NCBI GenBank assembly: GCA_013349325.1
Contig: DUZX01000034.1
Location: forward strand, 1 to 42,433
Direction: 5' to 3'
Length of the DNA stretch: 42,433 nucleotides
DNA from: Desulfuromonadales bacterium
GTDB lineage: Bacteria; Desulfobacterota; Desulfuromonadia; Geobacterales; Pseudopelobacteraceae
In this document: positions 8,528 through 17,144 of the stretch, piece after piece
Position numbering within the stretch: position 1 is the first letter of the stretch
How the letters are laid out: each line of letters starts with the position of its first letter
Notes under the pieces: model-generated
Seen by the model: only the letters and a program-made list of their open reading frames with translations
Databases searched by the model: none
Told to the model about the DNA's origin: nothing
Translations under genes and position numbers: made by a program

Positions 8528-11122
8528 ATGCGCTACCCTAACGTTATTATATTACTCTACCTGCTGCTCGTCGTTTCACTACTGTCAGGCTGTTCGGCCG
8601 GTACCCGCGCCTTCAGCAAGGGTGAAGATTTTGAGGCCCAAGGCAAATTTGAAGAGGCTATGTACAGTTACGCCGAGGCCTTTCGAAATGACTCGGTCAA
8701 TAACGAATATCGTATTCGATTTCTGACGGTGCGAGAGAAAGCGGCCACTCAACGTTACAAAAAAGGCCAGGAAATGGTGGCCAAGGGTAACTACAGCGAC
8801 GCCGTAACAGAATTCCAGGCAGCAGCCGGGCTTGACCCTTCCAATCAGCGTTTCAAGCAGCAGGCTGACGTTACCAACCGACTGAAGAATGCCCAGGTTG
8901 CTTATCAGGAGGGCTTCGATTTTGAAAAAGCAAATAAGCTGAAAGATGCTCTTCGGCTCTATATCAAAGCTGCGGAGTTGGAACCCAAAAACAGTCAGTA
9001 CCTTGAGGCGCTGAAACGCGTCTCCGGTCTACGCAGCAGCAAACTGGATGGCTATGAACTGCACCTGAAATCGAAAAAACCGATCACCCTCAAGTTCAAA
9101 GAAGCCAAGATGAAGGATGTTTTCACTATCTTGACGCAACTTTCAGGTGTCAACTTCATCTTTGACGAGGGGGTCAAGGATGCTCCGATTTCGATCTATC
9201 TCGAAAATGCAACTTTTCAGCAAGCTTTTGAACTGCTGATTAATATGAACAAGCTGCGAACGAAGATCCTGAATGAAAGTACGGTGCTTGTGTACCTGTC
9301 TACGCCCGACAAGAGCAAACAGTACGACGATATGCAGATGCGGACGTTTCATCTCAACTATATGGACGCCAAAAAAGCTATCAACCTGATCCGTACCATG
9401 ATTCAGGTTCGTAAAGCCTATGTAAATGAGGATTCAAACTCGATTGTCGTGCGGGATACAGCCGAGGTAGTCGCTGTTGTGGAAAAAATTCTGGATGCTA
9501 ATGACATGCCGGAAGCTGAAGTCGTTCTGGATGTTGAAGTTATCGAAATAAGTGATAAAAATGCTCAGAATGTCGGTTTACTGCTCAGTAATTATAATGT
9601 GCAGTTGGGGGCTTTTTCTCCTTCCGGCACCAATCCTTTGTTGTCAACTACTTTGTCGGGAGTTACAACGACAGTTCCTACAGGTACTACAACCACAACT
9701 GGAGGAGGTGACATCAATAACTTGGTGAGGGCTTTTACACTCAAAGGTTACGGCGGGTATGTCACCGTTCCGAATGCTACCTACAACTTCGGTAAAACCC
9801 TCGCAAACGGTGAAGTGCTCTCCAATCCGAAGATCCGTGTCAAAAACAAAGAGAAGGCCAAGTTCAACGTCGGTACCCGGGTACCGATCACCACTACGAC
9901 GCTCAATGGAACTGTTTCCCAGGTGAATGTTCAGTATGTTGATGTTGGCGTCAAGGTTAATGCTGAACCGACAATTCAGTTGAATAACGAAATTACCATC
10001 AAGCTGAGCCTGGAGGTCAGCTCTATCCTGCAGAAAGAGACGGTCGGGGCGGACAAGAGTACCAGTGTTGTTACGATTGGTACCCGCAACGTAGAAACCG
10101 TACTAAGCCTCAAGGATGGCGAGACCAGTATAATCGGCGGCCTGATCCAGAATAGTAAAAATAACGATAAAACCAAGATCTTTCTGCTGGGAGATATTCC
10201 GCTGATCGGTCCACTGCTTTCCAATTCAACTACCAGCAAAGACAAAACGGAGCTGCTTCTGGCGATCACGCCGCGTCTGGTACGCGGAGTGCCGGTTCCT
10301 CTGCCCGGTCTGGCCTCGTTTGCATCCGGCAAGGAAGATCATCCGACTCTGACCGCCCCTATGGATTCGTTTGAACAGGAAGCGGAGTTTGATGCATCTG
10401 CTACAGGCAAAGGCGCACTCAATAAGCCGGTCTCGCCTGCCAAACCTGCGCCGGTCGTCAAGCCTGCGCCTGCCGTGAAACCTGCTCCTGCAGCTGTGCC
10501 TGTTGAAACGGTACCGGCTGCTCCAGAAGTCAAACCTGCACCCGCCGGTACCTCTGAAAAGCCCGTTGTCGCTCCCGTTACTGCACCTGGCGTGACCACT
10601 GTTCCTGCCGTCCCGGCTGTTCCAGTTGTGCCGACCACGACGGCGGCAGCTACAGCTGCTCCGGCAACGCCGACAAAAACAATACAGCCGCCACCCAAAG
10701 CACCCGTACAGCGTGGCTTGCTGCAGATAGCGGCGCCATCATCCGTAACGGTGGGGCAGCAGTTTTCTGTTGATATCAAGGTGAGTGGGATGACAAATCT
10801 CGCAGCAGCTCCGTTTGTCCTGACCTTTGATCCCCTTTTAGTTGAATTTGTATCGATAGCCGAAGGTTCGTTTATGCGCAAGGATGGCAAACCGACCAAT
10901 TTCAGCGGTAAACCGGACGCATCCGGCGGTTCAGTAACGGTTACTCTTTCCCGGACTCCTGCAAACGAGGGCATAACAGGTGCCGGATCTCTGGCAACGG
11001 CTCTTTTCAAGGCCAAAAAACAGGGAACTGCCAGTTTTGCGTTCAGAAGCAGCTCCTTTACCGATCTGAATGGTTCAGGCCTGCCGATTCTGCCGTTCAG
11101 TACGGCGGTAGATATTAGATAA
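8528..11122 (+). CDS. gspD: Secretin lipoprotein with TPR repeats and C-terminal cohesin-like domain
   Basis: The 864-residue outer-membrane pore protein has, in order: a lipoprotein signal (LLSGC, lipidated Cys22), tetratricopeptide-like repeats at about 30-165, a secretin short N-terminal domain (ITLKFKEAKMKDVFTILTQL, near 185), a NolW-type domain (near 270-330), the secretin beta-barrel core (LSNPKIRVKNKEKAKFNVGT through DKTELLLAITPRL, about 430-590), a long Pro-Ala-Val-Lys linker (about 630-730), and a cohesin-like beta domain (LLQIAAPSSVTVGQQFSVDI onward, 735-864). Secretins of GspD type are usually near 650 residues; the TPR front and cohesin-like tail explain the excess. GAGGAG lies nine bases before the ATG. 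The tail could bind secreted or surface partners, which is inference. Confidence 0.88.
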   Translation: MRYPNVIILLYLLLVVSLLSGCSAGTRAFSKGEDFEAQGKFEEAMYSYAEAFRNDSVNNEYRIRFLTVREKAATQRYKKGQEMVAKGNYSDAVTEFQAAAGLDPSNQRFKQQADVTNRLKNAQVAYQEGFDFEKANKLKDALRLYIKAAELEPKNSQYLEALKRVSGLRSSKLDGYELHLKSKKPITLKFKEAKMKDVFTILTQLSGVNFIFDEGVKDAPISIYLENATFQQAFELLINMNKLRTKILNESTVLVYLSTPDKSKQYDDMQMRTFHLNYMDAKKAINLIRTMIQVRKAYVNEDSNSIVVRDTAEVVAVVEKILDANDMPEAEVVLDVEVIEISDKNAQNVGLLLSNYNVQLGAFSPSGTNPLLSTTLSGVTTTVPTGTTTTTGGGDINNLVRAFTLKGYGGYVTVPNATYNFGKTLANGEVLSNPKIRVKNKEKAKFNVGTRVPITTTTLNGTVSQVNVQYVDVGVKVNAEPTIQLNNEITIKLSLEVSSILQKETVGADKSTSVVTIGTRNVETVLSLKDGETSIIGGLIQNSKNNDKTKIFLLGDIPLIGPLLSNSTTSKDKTELLLAITPRLVRGVPVPLPGLASFASGKEDHPTLTAPMDSFEQEAEFDASATGKGALNKPVSPAKPAPVVKPAPAVKPAPAAVPVETVPAAPEVKPAPAGTSEKPVVAPVTAPGVTTVPAVPAVPVVPTTTAAATAAPATPTKTIQPPPKAPVQRGLLQIAAPSSVTVGQQFSVDIKVSGMTNLAAAPFVLTFDPLLVEFVSIAEGSFMRKDGKPTNFSGKPDASGGSVTVTLSRTPANEGITGAGSLATALFKAKKQGTASFAFRSSSFTDLNGSGLPILPFSTAVDIR

Positions 11123-11135
11123 TTATTGCAACCTC

Positions 11136-11900
11136 ATGAAATATCGTAACGCATGTTCGCAGCTCTACTCTCTCGCCACGAATAAGAATGGCTTCACCTT
11201 TTTGATGGCGATTTATCTCGTGATGATTATTGGTATTCTGTCTGCGTTTACGGGAAAAACCTGGTCGCTGGTCGCAAAGCGCGAGCGGGAGAAAGAGCTG
11301 ATTTTTCGAGGGAGCCAGATAAAGGAAGCAATTGAGAACTGGTACAATCCGGCTTATACCGTGCAGGGGGTTAAGCGGCATAGAGTAATTCCGCTTACAG
11401 ATCTGAAATACCTGCTGGATGATCCGACAACACTGACGCATTTACGATTTCTTCCGCAGAGTTATGCGACAAAATTGGATGATAAAAACCCGCGCTGTGC
11501 TCCTGATTGCGCCACCCTTAAAATTTATCAGGACCCGATGACCGGTAAAGAGTGGACGCTCCTCAGAGGTACTATCACGAACGGGGCCGTTGCACTCTTG
11601 CCGGAAGGCAGCATTGGCGGGGGCATTGTCGGTGTTGCCAGTAAAAGTGAGGCGGAGCCCTTGAAAACGGACTTTAAGGATACGGCGCTTGAAAATATGA
11701 TGGTCCCACTTATCGGAACAGCTCCGGCTGTTCCGGGTGCAGCACCTACACCGATACCGACAATCAGCACTGCGGACAAGACAAAAGAATCGCAAGATAT
11801 CGGTAAAACGAAAAAATACAGCGACTGGAAATTTATGTGGGAGTCAGTACAGAAAAACGATCATTCTAAAATTTACCGCGCCTATCATGAAAGCTGGTAA
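11136..11900 (+). CDS. Pseudopilin-like protein lacking Glu5
   Basis: A 254-residue protein with a type III signal: basic leader, cleavage expected in NG|FTFLMAIYLVMIIGIL, then a hydrophobic helix and the segment KREREKELIFRGSQIKEAIE common in pseudopilins encoded beside GspG-like genes. The residue at mature position 5 is Met instead of the usual Glu, as in GspK-type tip pseudopilins, which suggests a minor or tip role. A low-complexity Pro-Ala-Thr stretch (VPGAAPTPIPTIST) sits near residue 205. It ends in HESW. The ATG at 11136 follows the secretin stop by 13 bases with no strong SD. The next ATG lies inside its last codons. Confidence 0.72.
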   Translation: MKYRNACSQLYSLATNKNGFTFLMAIYLVMIIGILSAFTGKTWSLVAKREREKELIFRGSQIKEAIENWYNPAYTVQGVKRHRVIPLTDLKYLLDDPTTLTHLRFLPQSYATKLDDKNPRCAPDCATLKIYQDPMTGKEWTLLRGTITNGAVALLPEGSIGGGIVGVASKSEAEPLKTDFKDTALENMMVPLIGTAPAVPGAAPTPIPTISTADKTKESQDIGKTKKYSDWKFMWESVQKNDHSKIYRAYHESW

Positions 11901-11952
11901 ACGGTTTTTTTTGTATGTATGGGTGCCGGATGTACGAATTAAAGGGATTGTC

Positions 11953-12435
11953 TTGAAATTGTTTGCCACACGCAGCGGTCTTTCACTGCTTGAACTGATT
12001 GTTACCATTACTATTCTCGGCATCCTGGCTGCCGGAGTGGTTCCGCTCATCCGGAACACGGCAATAAGAACGAAAGAAATGGAACTACACAGGAACCTTC
12101 GTATTATCCGTATTGCCATAGATGACTTCAAGAAAACCTATGACAAGATGCCGGATGGCCCTCTGAAAACCGGGAGTGGATATCCGAAAGATCTGCTGGA
12201 GTTGGTTGAGGGGCACGATTTTGGTGATCCAAAGACCGGGACGGTCAAGTTTCTGCGCAGAAAAATTTTGAATCCTCTGGATCCCAAAAGTTCCAGTGAC
12301 GAAAACTGGGGCTGGGAGTTGCGTTGTTACAAGGACGAACCGGATTCAACATCCTGGTGCGGCGATGACGTTTTTGATGTCTATGCGCCGCAAGGCGGTG
12401 TCGCAATTGATGGAACGACGTATAAGGAATGGTAA
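11953..12435 (+). CDS. GspG-like pseudopilin
   Basis: The 160-residue protein starts best at TTG 11953, preceded by AAAGGGA seven bases upstream. This gives a nine-residue leader (MKLFATRSG) ending at the prepilin-peptidase site G|LSLLELIVTITILG with Glu at mature position 5. An alternative ATG 11887, overlapping the previous stop, would give an unusually long leader of 31 residues. The globular part contains ILNPLDPKSSSDENWGWELR and ends DGTTYKEW, as GspG-like proteins do. It probably forms part of the pseudopilus shaft or cap with the next gene product. Confidence 0.78.
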   Translation: MKLFATRSGLSLLELIVTITILGILAAGVVPLIRNTAIRTKEMELHRNLRIIRIAIDDFKKTYDKMPDGPLKTGSGYPKDLLELVEGHDFGDPKTGTVKFLRRKILNPLDPKSSSDENWGWELRCYKDEPDSTSWCGDDVFDVYAPQGGVAIDGTTYKEW

Positions 12436-12439
12436 TATT

Positions 12440-12913
12440 GTGAACTATTCTCAAAAACAGGGCACCATTATTTCTGCTTCAGTACTCCCGCGTATTCGCG
12501 GCTGTCGTGGCTTTACCTTGATCGAATTGATGATTGTTGTTTCGATTATCGGTATTTTGGCCGCTATCGCTGTACCGAATTATCAGTGGGGTATTATCAA
12601 GGCCCGCGAAGCTGTATTGCGGGAATGCCTGTATAATTTCAGAAATACGATTGATCAGTTTCATGCTGATCAGGGCAAGTACCCTGATTCTATTGCCGAA
12701 CTAAAAGAAAAACTGTATATGCGCGACATTCCTAAAGATCCCTTTACGAAAACTGCCGATTGGGTAGAGGTCGAGCCGCCGCCTGATCCAACACCGTCAT
12801 CCGGCGGGGATAGCGGAAGCAGTAGCAGTGCGGCTCCAAAGGGAAAATTATATGATGTTCACAGTGCCTCAAATCTGATCGGCACCAACGGAACCGCATA
12901 CAATGAGTGGTAA
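12440..12913 (+). CDS. gspG: Major pseudopilin GspG-like
   Basis: The 157-residue protein has an unusually long leader of about 23 residues before RG|FTLIELMIVVSIIGILAAI, a canonical type IV pilin N-terminus with Glu5. The mature part has the GspG pattern FRNTIDQFHADQGKYPDSI and RDIPKDPFT, a Ser/Gly-rich insertion (SSGGDSGSSSSAAP) near residue 128, and ends GTAYNEW. I chose GTG 12440, four bases after the previous stop; no ATG lies in a fitting position. It is the best candidate for the shaft-forming pseudopilin. In Geobacter a comparable atypical type II system (oxpG) supports export of metal-reduction proteins; identity with that system is not shown here. Confidence 0.82.
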   Translation: MNYSQKQGTIISASVLPRIRGCRGFTLIELMIVVSIIGILAAIAVPNYQWGIIKAREAVLRECLYNFRNTIDQFHADQGKYPDSIAELKEKLYMRDIPKDPFTKTADWVEVEPPPDPTPSSGGDSGSSSSAAPKGKLYDVHSASNLIGTNGTAYNEW

Positions 12914-12916
12914 TTC

Positions 12917-13609
12917 ATGATTCAACTGCATAATGTGTCGTTGGCCTACCAGCAGGATGCCTCTGCACTCAATAATATCAATCTGAAAATCGGCAAAGGT
13001 GAATTTGTCTTTCTTACAGGGCCCTCCGGTGCCGGCAAGACAACGCTCCTGCGCCTGTTGTACGGCGCCCTGACTCCCACTCGTGGTGAGGTTGTGATTG
13101 ATTCGCAGAATGTCTCCCGCCTGCCGCTTTCACAAATCCCGTATTTGCGGCGATCTATCGGGGTTGTCTTTCAGGATTTCAAACTGCTTCAGAGTCGCAC
13201 GGTTTTTGAAAATGTGGCCATCACGCTGGAAGTACTCGGGTGGGGCAGGGCGGATATCGGCAAGAAAACCATGCATATCCTCAAGCAGATGGGCATTGAG
13301 TCAAAATATAATCTCGTGCCGCAACGTCTGTCAGGTGGCGAGCAGCAACGGGTTGCGCTTGCGCGTGCACTGGTGAACGATCCAAAAATCCTTCTGGCTG
13401 ACGAACCGACCGGCAACCTGGATGATGCCAATAAAAATCAGATCCTTGCGATCTTTAAGGAAGCAAATGTTCGCGGAACAACGGTGGTTGTTGCCACTCA
13501 CGATCGGCGCTTGATTTATAATTCTCATAAAAGGTTGGTAACGCTTACTAAGGGAGAAATCGTTGAACAGATGGAAAAAGAAGCACACAACATCGACCAC
13601 ACCCTTTAA
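12917..13609 (+). CDS. ftsE: Cell division ABC transporter ATPase FtsE
   Basis: The 230-residue ATPase pairs with FtsX to control septal peptidoglycan hydrolysis. Walker [11 protein letters not shown] is at residues 35-44, the signature [15 protein letters not shown] at about 137-151, and Walker [13 protein letters not shown] near 158-169, followed by the H-loop ATHD. Length is typical. It starts four bases after the last pseudopilin gene, so the secretion and division genes may share a transcript. Its 3' end overlaps ftsX by 47 bases. Confidence 0.93.
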   Translation: MIQLHNVSLAYQQDASALNNINLKIGKGEFVFLTGPSGAGKTTLLRLLYGALTPTRGEVVIDSQNVSRLPLSQIPYLRRSIGVVFQDFKLLQSRTVFENVAITLEVLGWGRADIGKKTMHILKQMGIESKYNLVPQRLSGGEQQRVALARALVNDPKILLADEPTGNLDDANKNQILAIFKEANVRGTTVVVATHDRRLIYNSHKRLVTLTKGEIVEQMEKEAHNIDHTL

Positions 13610-14531
13610 GCGACCAACTCTGGCGGGTGACGGTTTTCGCGGAAAAATAGCTTATTTTGTATCACGTGCTCTTACCAATATCCGTCAGAATGTATTCGTA
13701 AATGTCGTTACTATTGGAACGATCATGCTGGCGCTGCTGATAGTTTCCCTGTTTCTGCTGGTATTCGTTAACCTTGAAAACGCTGCCGAGAGTTGGAGTG
13801 AGCGGGTACAAGTTACCGTTTATTTCGACAAGGAACTGACTACTCCGGAACAGAGTGTTTATCGTGATAAGATATACGCTGTGTCAGGTACCGCTCATGT
13901 TAGCTATGTATCGCGCACTGAAGCTATGAAGCGCTTCAAAGAGCGTTTGCGTGGACAGGAGACGCTTCTTGAAGGTGTCCGGGTTGAGGTGCTTCCCTCA
14001 TCGCTCGAAATCAGCCTGAAGCGGTCCAGTCGTGAAACAGAGGCAGTGAATGAATACGTTACAAAACTGAAACGCATCCCCGGTATCAGTGAAATTCAGT
14101 ATGGCGAAGAATGGGTACGTCGCTTTAATGCGTTTCTCAATTTCATGCGCCTCCTGGGCGGGCTTCTGGGAGGATTTTTGATTATTGCGGTTGTGTTTAT
14201 CGTTTCGAATACAATCAAGCTGACCATATATGCCAGGCGGGATGAGCTGGAAGTTATGTCGCTGGTTGGTGCAACGCGCCTTTTTATAAAGGTACCGTTT
14301 CTTCTGGAGGGTATTCTGCAGGGATGTGCCGGGTCCGTTCTGGCTGTTGCGTTGCTGTATGGTTTGTACGAGGGATTTCTGCATAACGCCGGCAGCTTTC
14401 TGACGTTCAATCCGGCCTCGTCCGGCCTGGCGTTTTTGCCTATTGAATACTGTGCCGGTCTTCTGGTTGCGGGTACACTGCTCGGTTTTATCGGAAGTCT
14501 GACGTCGCTGAAACGGTATATCAATACCTGA
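13563..14531 (+). CDS. ftsX: Cell division protein FtsX
   Basis: The 322-residue integral membrane protein has a cytoplasmic N-terminus, a first membrane helix (VTIGTIMLALLIVSLFLLVF, about residues 50-70), a large periplasmic loop (about 75-190), and three C-terminal helices (LLGGFLIIAVVFIVSNTI; AGSVLAVALLYGLY; YCAGLLVAGTLLGFIGSL), the FtsX layout. The periplasmic loop normally binds a hydrolase activator, here probably the EnvC-like next gene. I favour TTG 13563 as start since AAGGGAG lies six bases upstream, within ftsE. The stop is directly followed by the ATG of the next gene. Confidence 0.92.
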   Translation: MNRWKKKHTTSTTPFKRPTLAGDGFRGKIAYFVSRALTNIRQNVFVNVVTIGTIMLALLIVSLFLLVFVNLENAAESWSERVQVTVYFDKELTTPEQSVYRDKIYAVSGTAHVSYVSRTEAMKRFKERLRGQETLLEGVRVEVLPSSLEISLKRSSRETEAVNEYVTKLKRIPGISEIQYGEEWVRRFNAFLNFMRLLGGLLGGFLIIAVVFIVSNTIKLTIYARRDELEVMSLVGATRLFIKVPFLLEGILQGCAGSVLAVALLYGLYEGFLHNAGSFLTFNPASSGLAFLPIEYCAGLLVAGTLLGFIGSLTSLKRYINT

Positions 14532-15722
14532 ATGTCGTGCATACGGATTCTCATATTTCTCCTGGTCTCATGCTTCTCCGTCAGCCCGCTTTCGGCCCAA
14601 AATACGAAGGACGAACTGCGTGGCGTCAAGAGTGAAATCAAGGTAAAAAAACAGCTTATTTCCAAAACGCGTAAGGTTGAAGCGGCTGTTTCGACCGAAC
14701 TGCGTGAAATTCTGCGTACTCTTGATCAAAAAGTCTCGGAACTCGGTCGGCTTGATCAGGATCTACGCAACGTTGAGGTCAGTCTTACCCGCACCGGTCG
14801 CGAGATCGTCAGAGTTACCGATGAGGCAAATCGAAAACGTCTGGAAATTGAGCATCGTCTGTCGTCCCTTTACAAAGCCGGCGAACTGGGAGCTGTGCGG
14901 ATGTTTTTCTCAGCGGAGTCATTTCCCCAGCTGGCAGAAAATATTCGCTATATGCATTCTATCCTTGATAATGACAAACGAATTTTCGTAGAGTACAATC
15001 GCAAAATTGAAGAGTTGAAGAAACTGAAGAGCGACCTGGAACGGGATGCCGCTAAAAAAGAGCGCATCAAGGGTGGCATTGCTCAAAAGAAATTGGAAAT
15101 CGAGCAGGAAAAAGTCAAAAAAGCTGATTATCTGGGCAAAGTCCGGCAGGATCGTAAAAGTTACGAAGCATCGCTTGCAGGACTTCAGCAGAACGCCGCG
15201 CGACTTCAGACAATGCTGAATCGCCTGGAGGCGATGAGCCGCCGGAAACTTTCATCGCGGCATGAAAAACCGGGCACAAAGCTGAAGCCATTGGCGGAAT
15301 TGCCGCCGGTCCCGGATCGCGGATTTGGTTCTCAGAAGGGGCGTATGTCATTGCCGGTGCGCGGCGAAATTATTGAATCGTTCGGCAAGCACAAGCATCC
15401 CGAGTTCAACTCATACACCTTCAGCAAAGGGCTGTCTATTTCAGCCCCGGCAGGGACTGAAATCAAGTCGGTGTATGAAGGCAGTGTCATTTTTGCCGAC
15501 TATTTCAAAGGTTTTGGCAATATGATTATTGTTGATCATGGCGGCGGTTATTTCAGCCTCTATGCTCACGCTGCCCGAATATCCAAAAAAGTTGGTTCCG
15601 AGGTGGCGCGTCATGAAACAATCGCTACCGTCGGAGATGTAGATTCGTTAAAAGGAGCAATGCTGTACTTTGAAATTCGTCATCAAGGCAAACCTGTTGA
15701 TCCGGCCGGCTGGGTTCGCTGA
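14532..15722 (+). CDS. EnvC-like murein hydrolase activator (degenerate LytM)
   Basis: The 396-residue periplasmic protein has a signal peptide (LIFLLVSCFSVSPLSA|Q), two long coiled-coil stretches (about 25-120 and 145-240) and a C-terminal M23/LytM domain (about 285-396). The zinc ligands of active LytM enzymes are replaced: the usual HxxxD becomes SKGLS, and the usual LHFEIR becomes LYFEIR, though LYAH remains. E. coli EnvC is degenerate in the same way and activates amidases instead of cutting peptidoglycan. Direct placement after ftsX supports the same role. The ATG follows the ftsX stop with no gap, implying translational coupling. Confidence 0.85.
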   Translation: MSCIRILIFLLVSCFSVSPLSAQNTKDELRGVKSEIKVKKQLISKTRKVEAAVSTELREILRTLDQKVSELGRLDQDLRNVEVSLTRTGREIVRVTDEANRKRLEIEHRLSSLYKAGELGAVRMFFSAESFPQLAENIRYMHSILDNDKRIFVEYNRKIEELKKLKSDLERDAAKKERIKGGIAQKKLEIEQEKVKKADYLGKVRQDRKSYEASLAGLQQNAARLQTMLNRLEAMSRRKLSSRHEKPGTKLKPLAELPPVPDRGFGSQKGRMSLPVRGEIIESFGKHKHPEFNSYTFSKGLSISAPAGTEIKSVYEGSVIFADYFKGFGNMIIVDHGGGYFSLYAHAARISKKVGSEVARHETIATVGDVDSLKGAMLYFEIRHQGKPVDPAGWVR

Positions 15723-15767
15723 TACCATAACATTGTAACGTACCACCCACATACCATGGAGGAACAC

Positions 15768-17132
15768 ATGAGTACACCCGGCAGCAAAAAAACAAGGATG
15801 ATTGCAGGATTCGCAGTTGTAGTTGCAGTTCTGGTTGCGTTCATAAGCATCAGTTCCCAACGGCGCTGTTCAGCAGAGGCAAAGGGGAGCGATTATGAAT
15901 CTATCGAACTTTTTACCGATGTTATGGCGATTATAAAAAAGAGCTACGTTGAAGAAGTTGATACAAAAAAACTGGTCTACGGAGCGATCAACGGCATGTT
16001 GACCTCACTTGACCCGCACAGTTCTTTCATGACTCCCGACTCCTACAAAGAGATGAAAATTGATACCAGAGGTGCTTTCGGCGGTCTGGGTATTGAAATT
16101 TCTATCAAGGATGGAATGCTGACGGTTATCTCTCCGATCGAGGATACGCCTGCATTTAAAGCCGGCATCAAATCAGGCGACCAGATTTTGAAGATTGATG
16201 AGAAGTTCACCAAGGATCTCAATATTAATGACGCGGTCAAGCGGATGCGCGGCCAGAAGGGTACCAAGGTCACGCTGACCATCATGCGTGAGGGTTTTGA
16301 TCGTCCCAAGGAATTTACGCTGATGCGGGATGTTATCCAGGTCAAGAGTGTCCGCTCACACCTGATGGACGATGGTTACGGATATGTCCGTATCGCCCAG
16401 TTCCAGGAAAAGACCGACGAGGATCTTGCCAAGGCTTTGAAAAGCATGAAGGAGCAGAACAAGGGTGATCTGAAAGGTCTGATTCTTGATATGCGTAACG
16501 ACCCGGGCGGGCTGCTTGATCAGGCGGTCAGGGTTGCCGATCACTTTGTTCCTGATGGTCAGTTGATCGTGTATACCGAAGGGCGTGAAAAGGACTCCAA
16601 GATGCAGTTTACCGCCCGGAAGGGTGGTAAAGAATCCGGCTATCCAATAGTTGTTGTAATTAACGGAGGCAGTGCCAGTGCCTCAGAAATCGTAGCTGGT
16701 GCGCTTCAGGATCACAAACGAGCAATTATCATGGGTACGCAGAGCTTCGGTAAAGGATCGGTTCAGACAATCATTCCGCTTTCGGATGATTCCGGTTTGC
16801 GTTTGACAACAGCGCGTTACTATACTCCCAAGGGTCGTTCTATCCAGGCCAAGGGCATTACTCCGGATATCATCGTCGAGCAACTTGAGCTCCCCAAGGA
16901 TACGGCTAAGAAGGACTCGATGCATCTGCGTGAGAAAGACCTTGAAAACCATTTTGTCGGTGAAGACAAATCTGGAGAGGCTGACAGCAAAAAAACTGAC
17001 ACAAAAGAAAGTGTCTCCCCTCCGGTGTCTTTAAAACCGGAAGATAATCTGAAGAACGATTATCAGGTTATGCGCGCTCTTGATCTGCTCAAAGGGTGGG
17101 GATTAATAAAGTCAATGGGCGTAGACAAGTAG
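15768..17132 (+). CDS. ctpA: Carboxy-terminal processing protease CtpA (S41)
   Basis: The 454-residue periplasmic serine protease has an N-terminal membrane anchor (MIAGFAVVVAVLVAFISI), an N-terminal helical region, a PDZ domain (about 95-180, FGGLGIEISIKDGMLTVISP) and the S41 core with GGSASASEIVAG and FGKGSVQ. The Ser-Lys dyad is probably Ser304 and Lys329, spaced as in Prc. GGAGGA five bases upstream points to ATG 15768; an in-frame ATG 15756 precedes it. In the envC-ctpA-yibQ arrangement common in this group, CtpA probably trims envelope proteins or peptidoglycan hydrolases. Confidence 0.92.
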   Translation: MSTPGSKKTRMIAGFAVVVAVLVAFISISSQRRCSAEAKGSDYESIELFTDVMAIIKKSYVEEVDTKKLVYGAINGMLTSLDPHSSFMTPDSYKEMKIDTRGAFGGLGIEISIKDGMLTVISPIEDTPAFKAGIKSGDQILKIDEKFTKDLNINDAVKRMRGQKGTKVTLTIMREGFDRPKEFTLMRDVIQVKSVRSHLMDDGYGYVRIAQFQEKTDEDLAKALKSMKEQNKGDLKGLILDMRNDPGGLLDQAVRVADHFVPDGQLIVYTEGREKDSKMQFTARKGGKESGYPIVVVINGGSASASEIVAGALQDHKRAIIMGTQSFGKGSVQTIIPLSDDSGLRLTTARYYTPKGRSIQAKGITPDIIVEQLELPKDTAKKDSMHLREKDLENHFVGEDKSGEADSKKTDTKESVSPPVSLKPEDNLKNDYQVMRALDLLKGWGLIKSMGVDK

Positions 17133-17144
17133 TAACGGTAGCTC

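Noticed and set aside
10339-11016. Long minus-strand frame (225 aa) opposite the secretin gene
   Set aside because: Low-complexity Gly/Ala/Thr/Val sequence is the mirror of the secretin's Pro-Ala-Val linker; the plus frame has clear domains.
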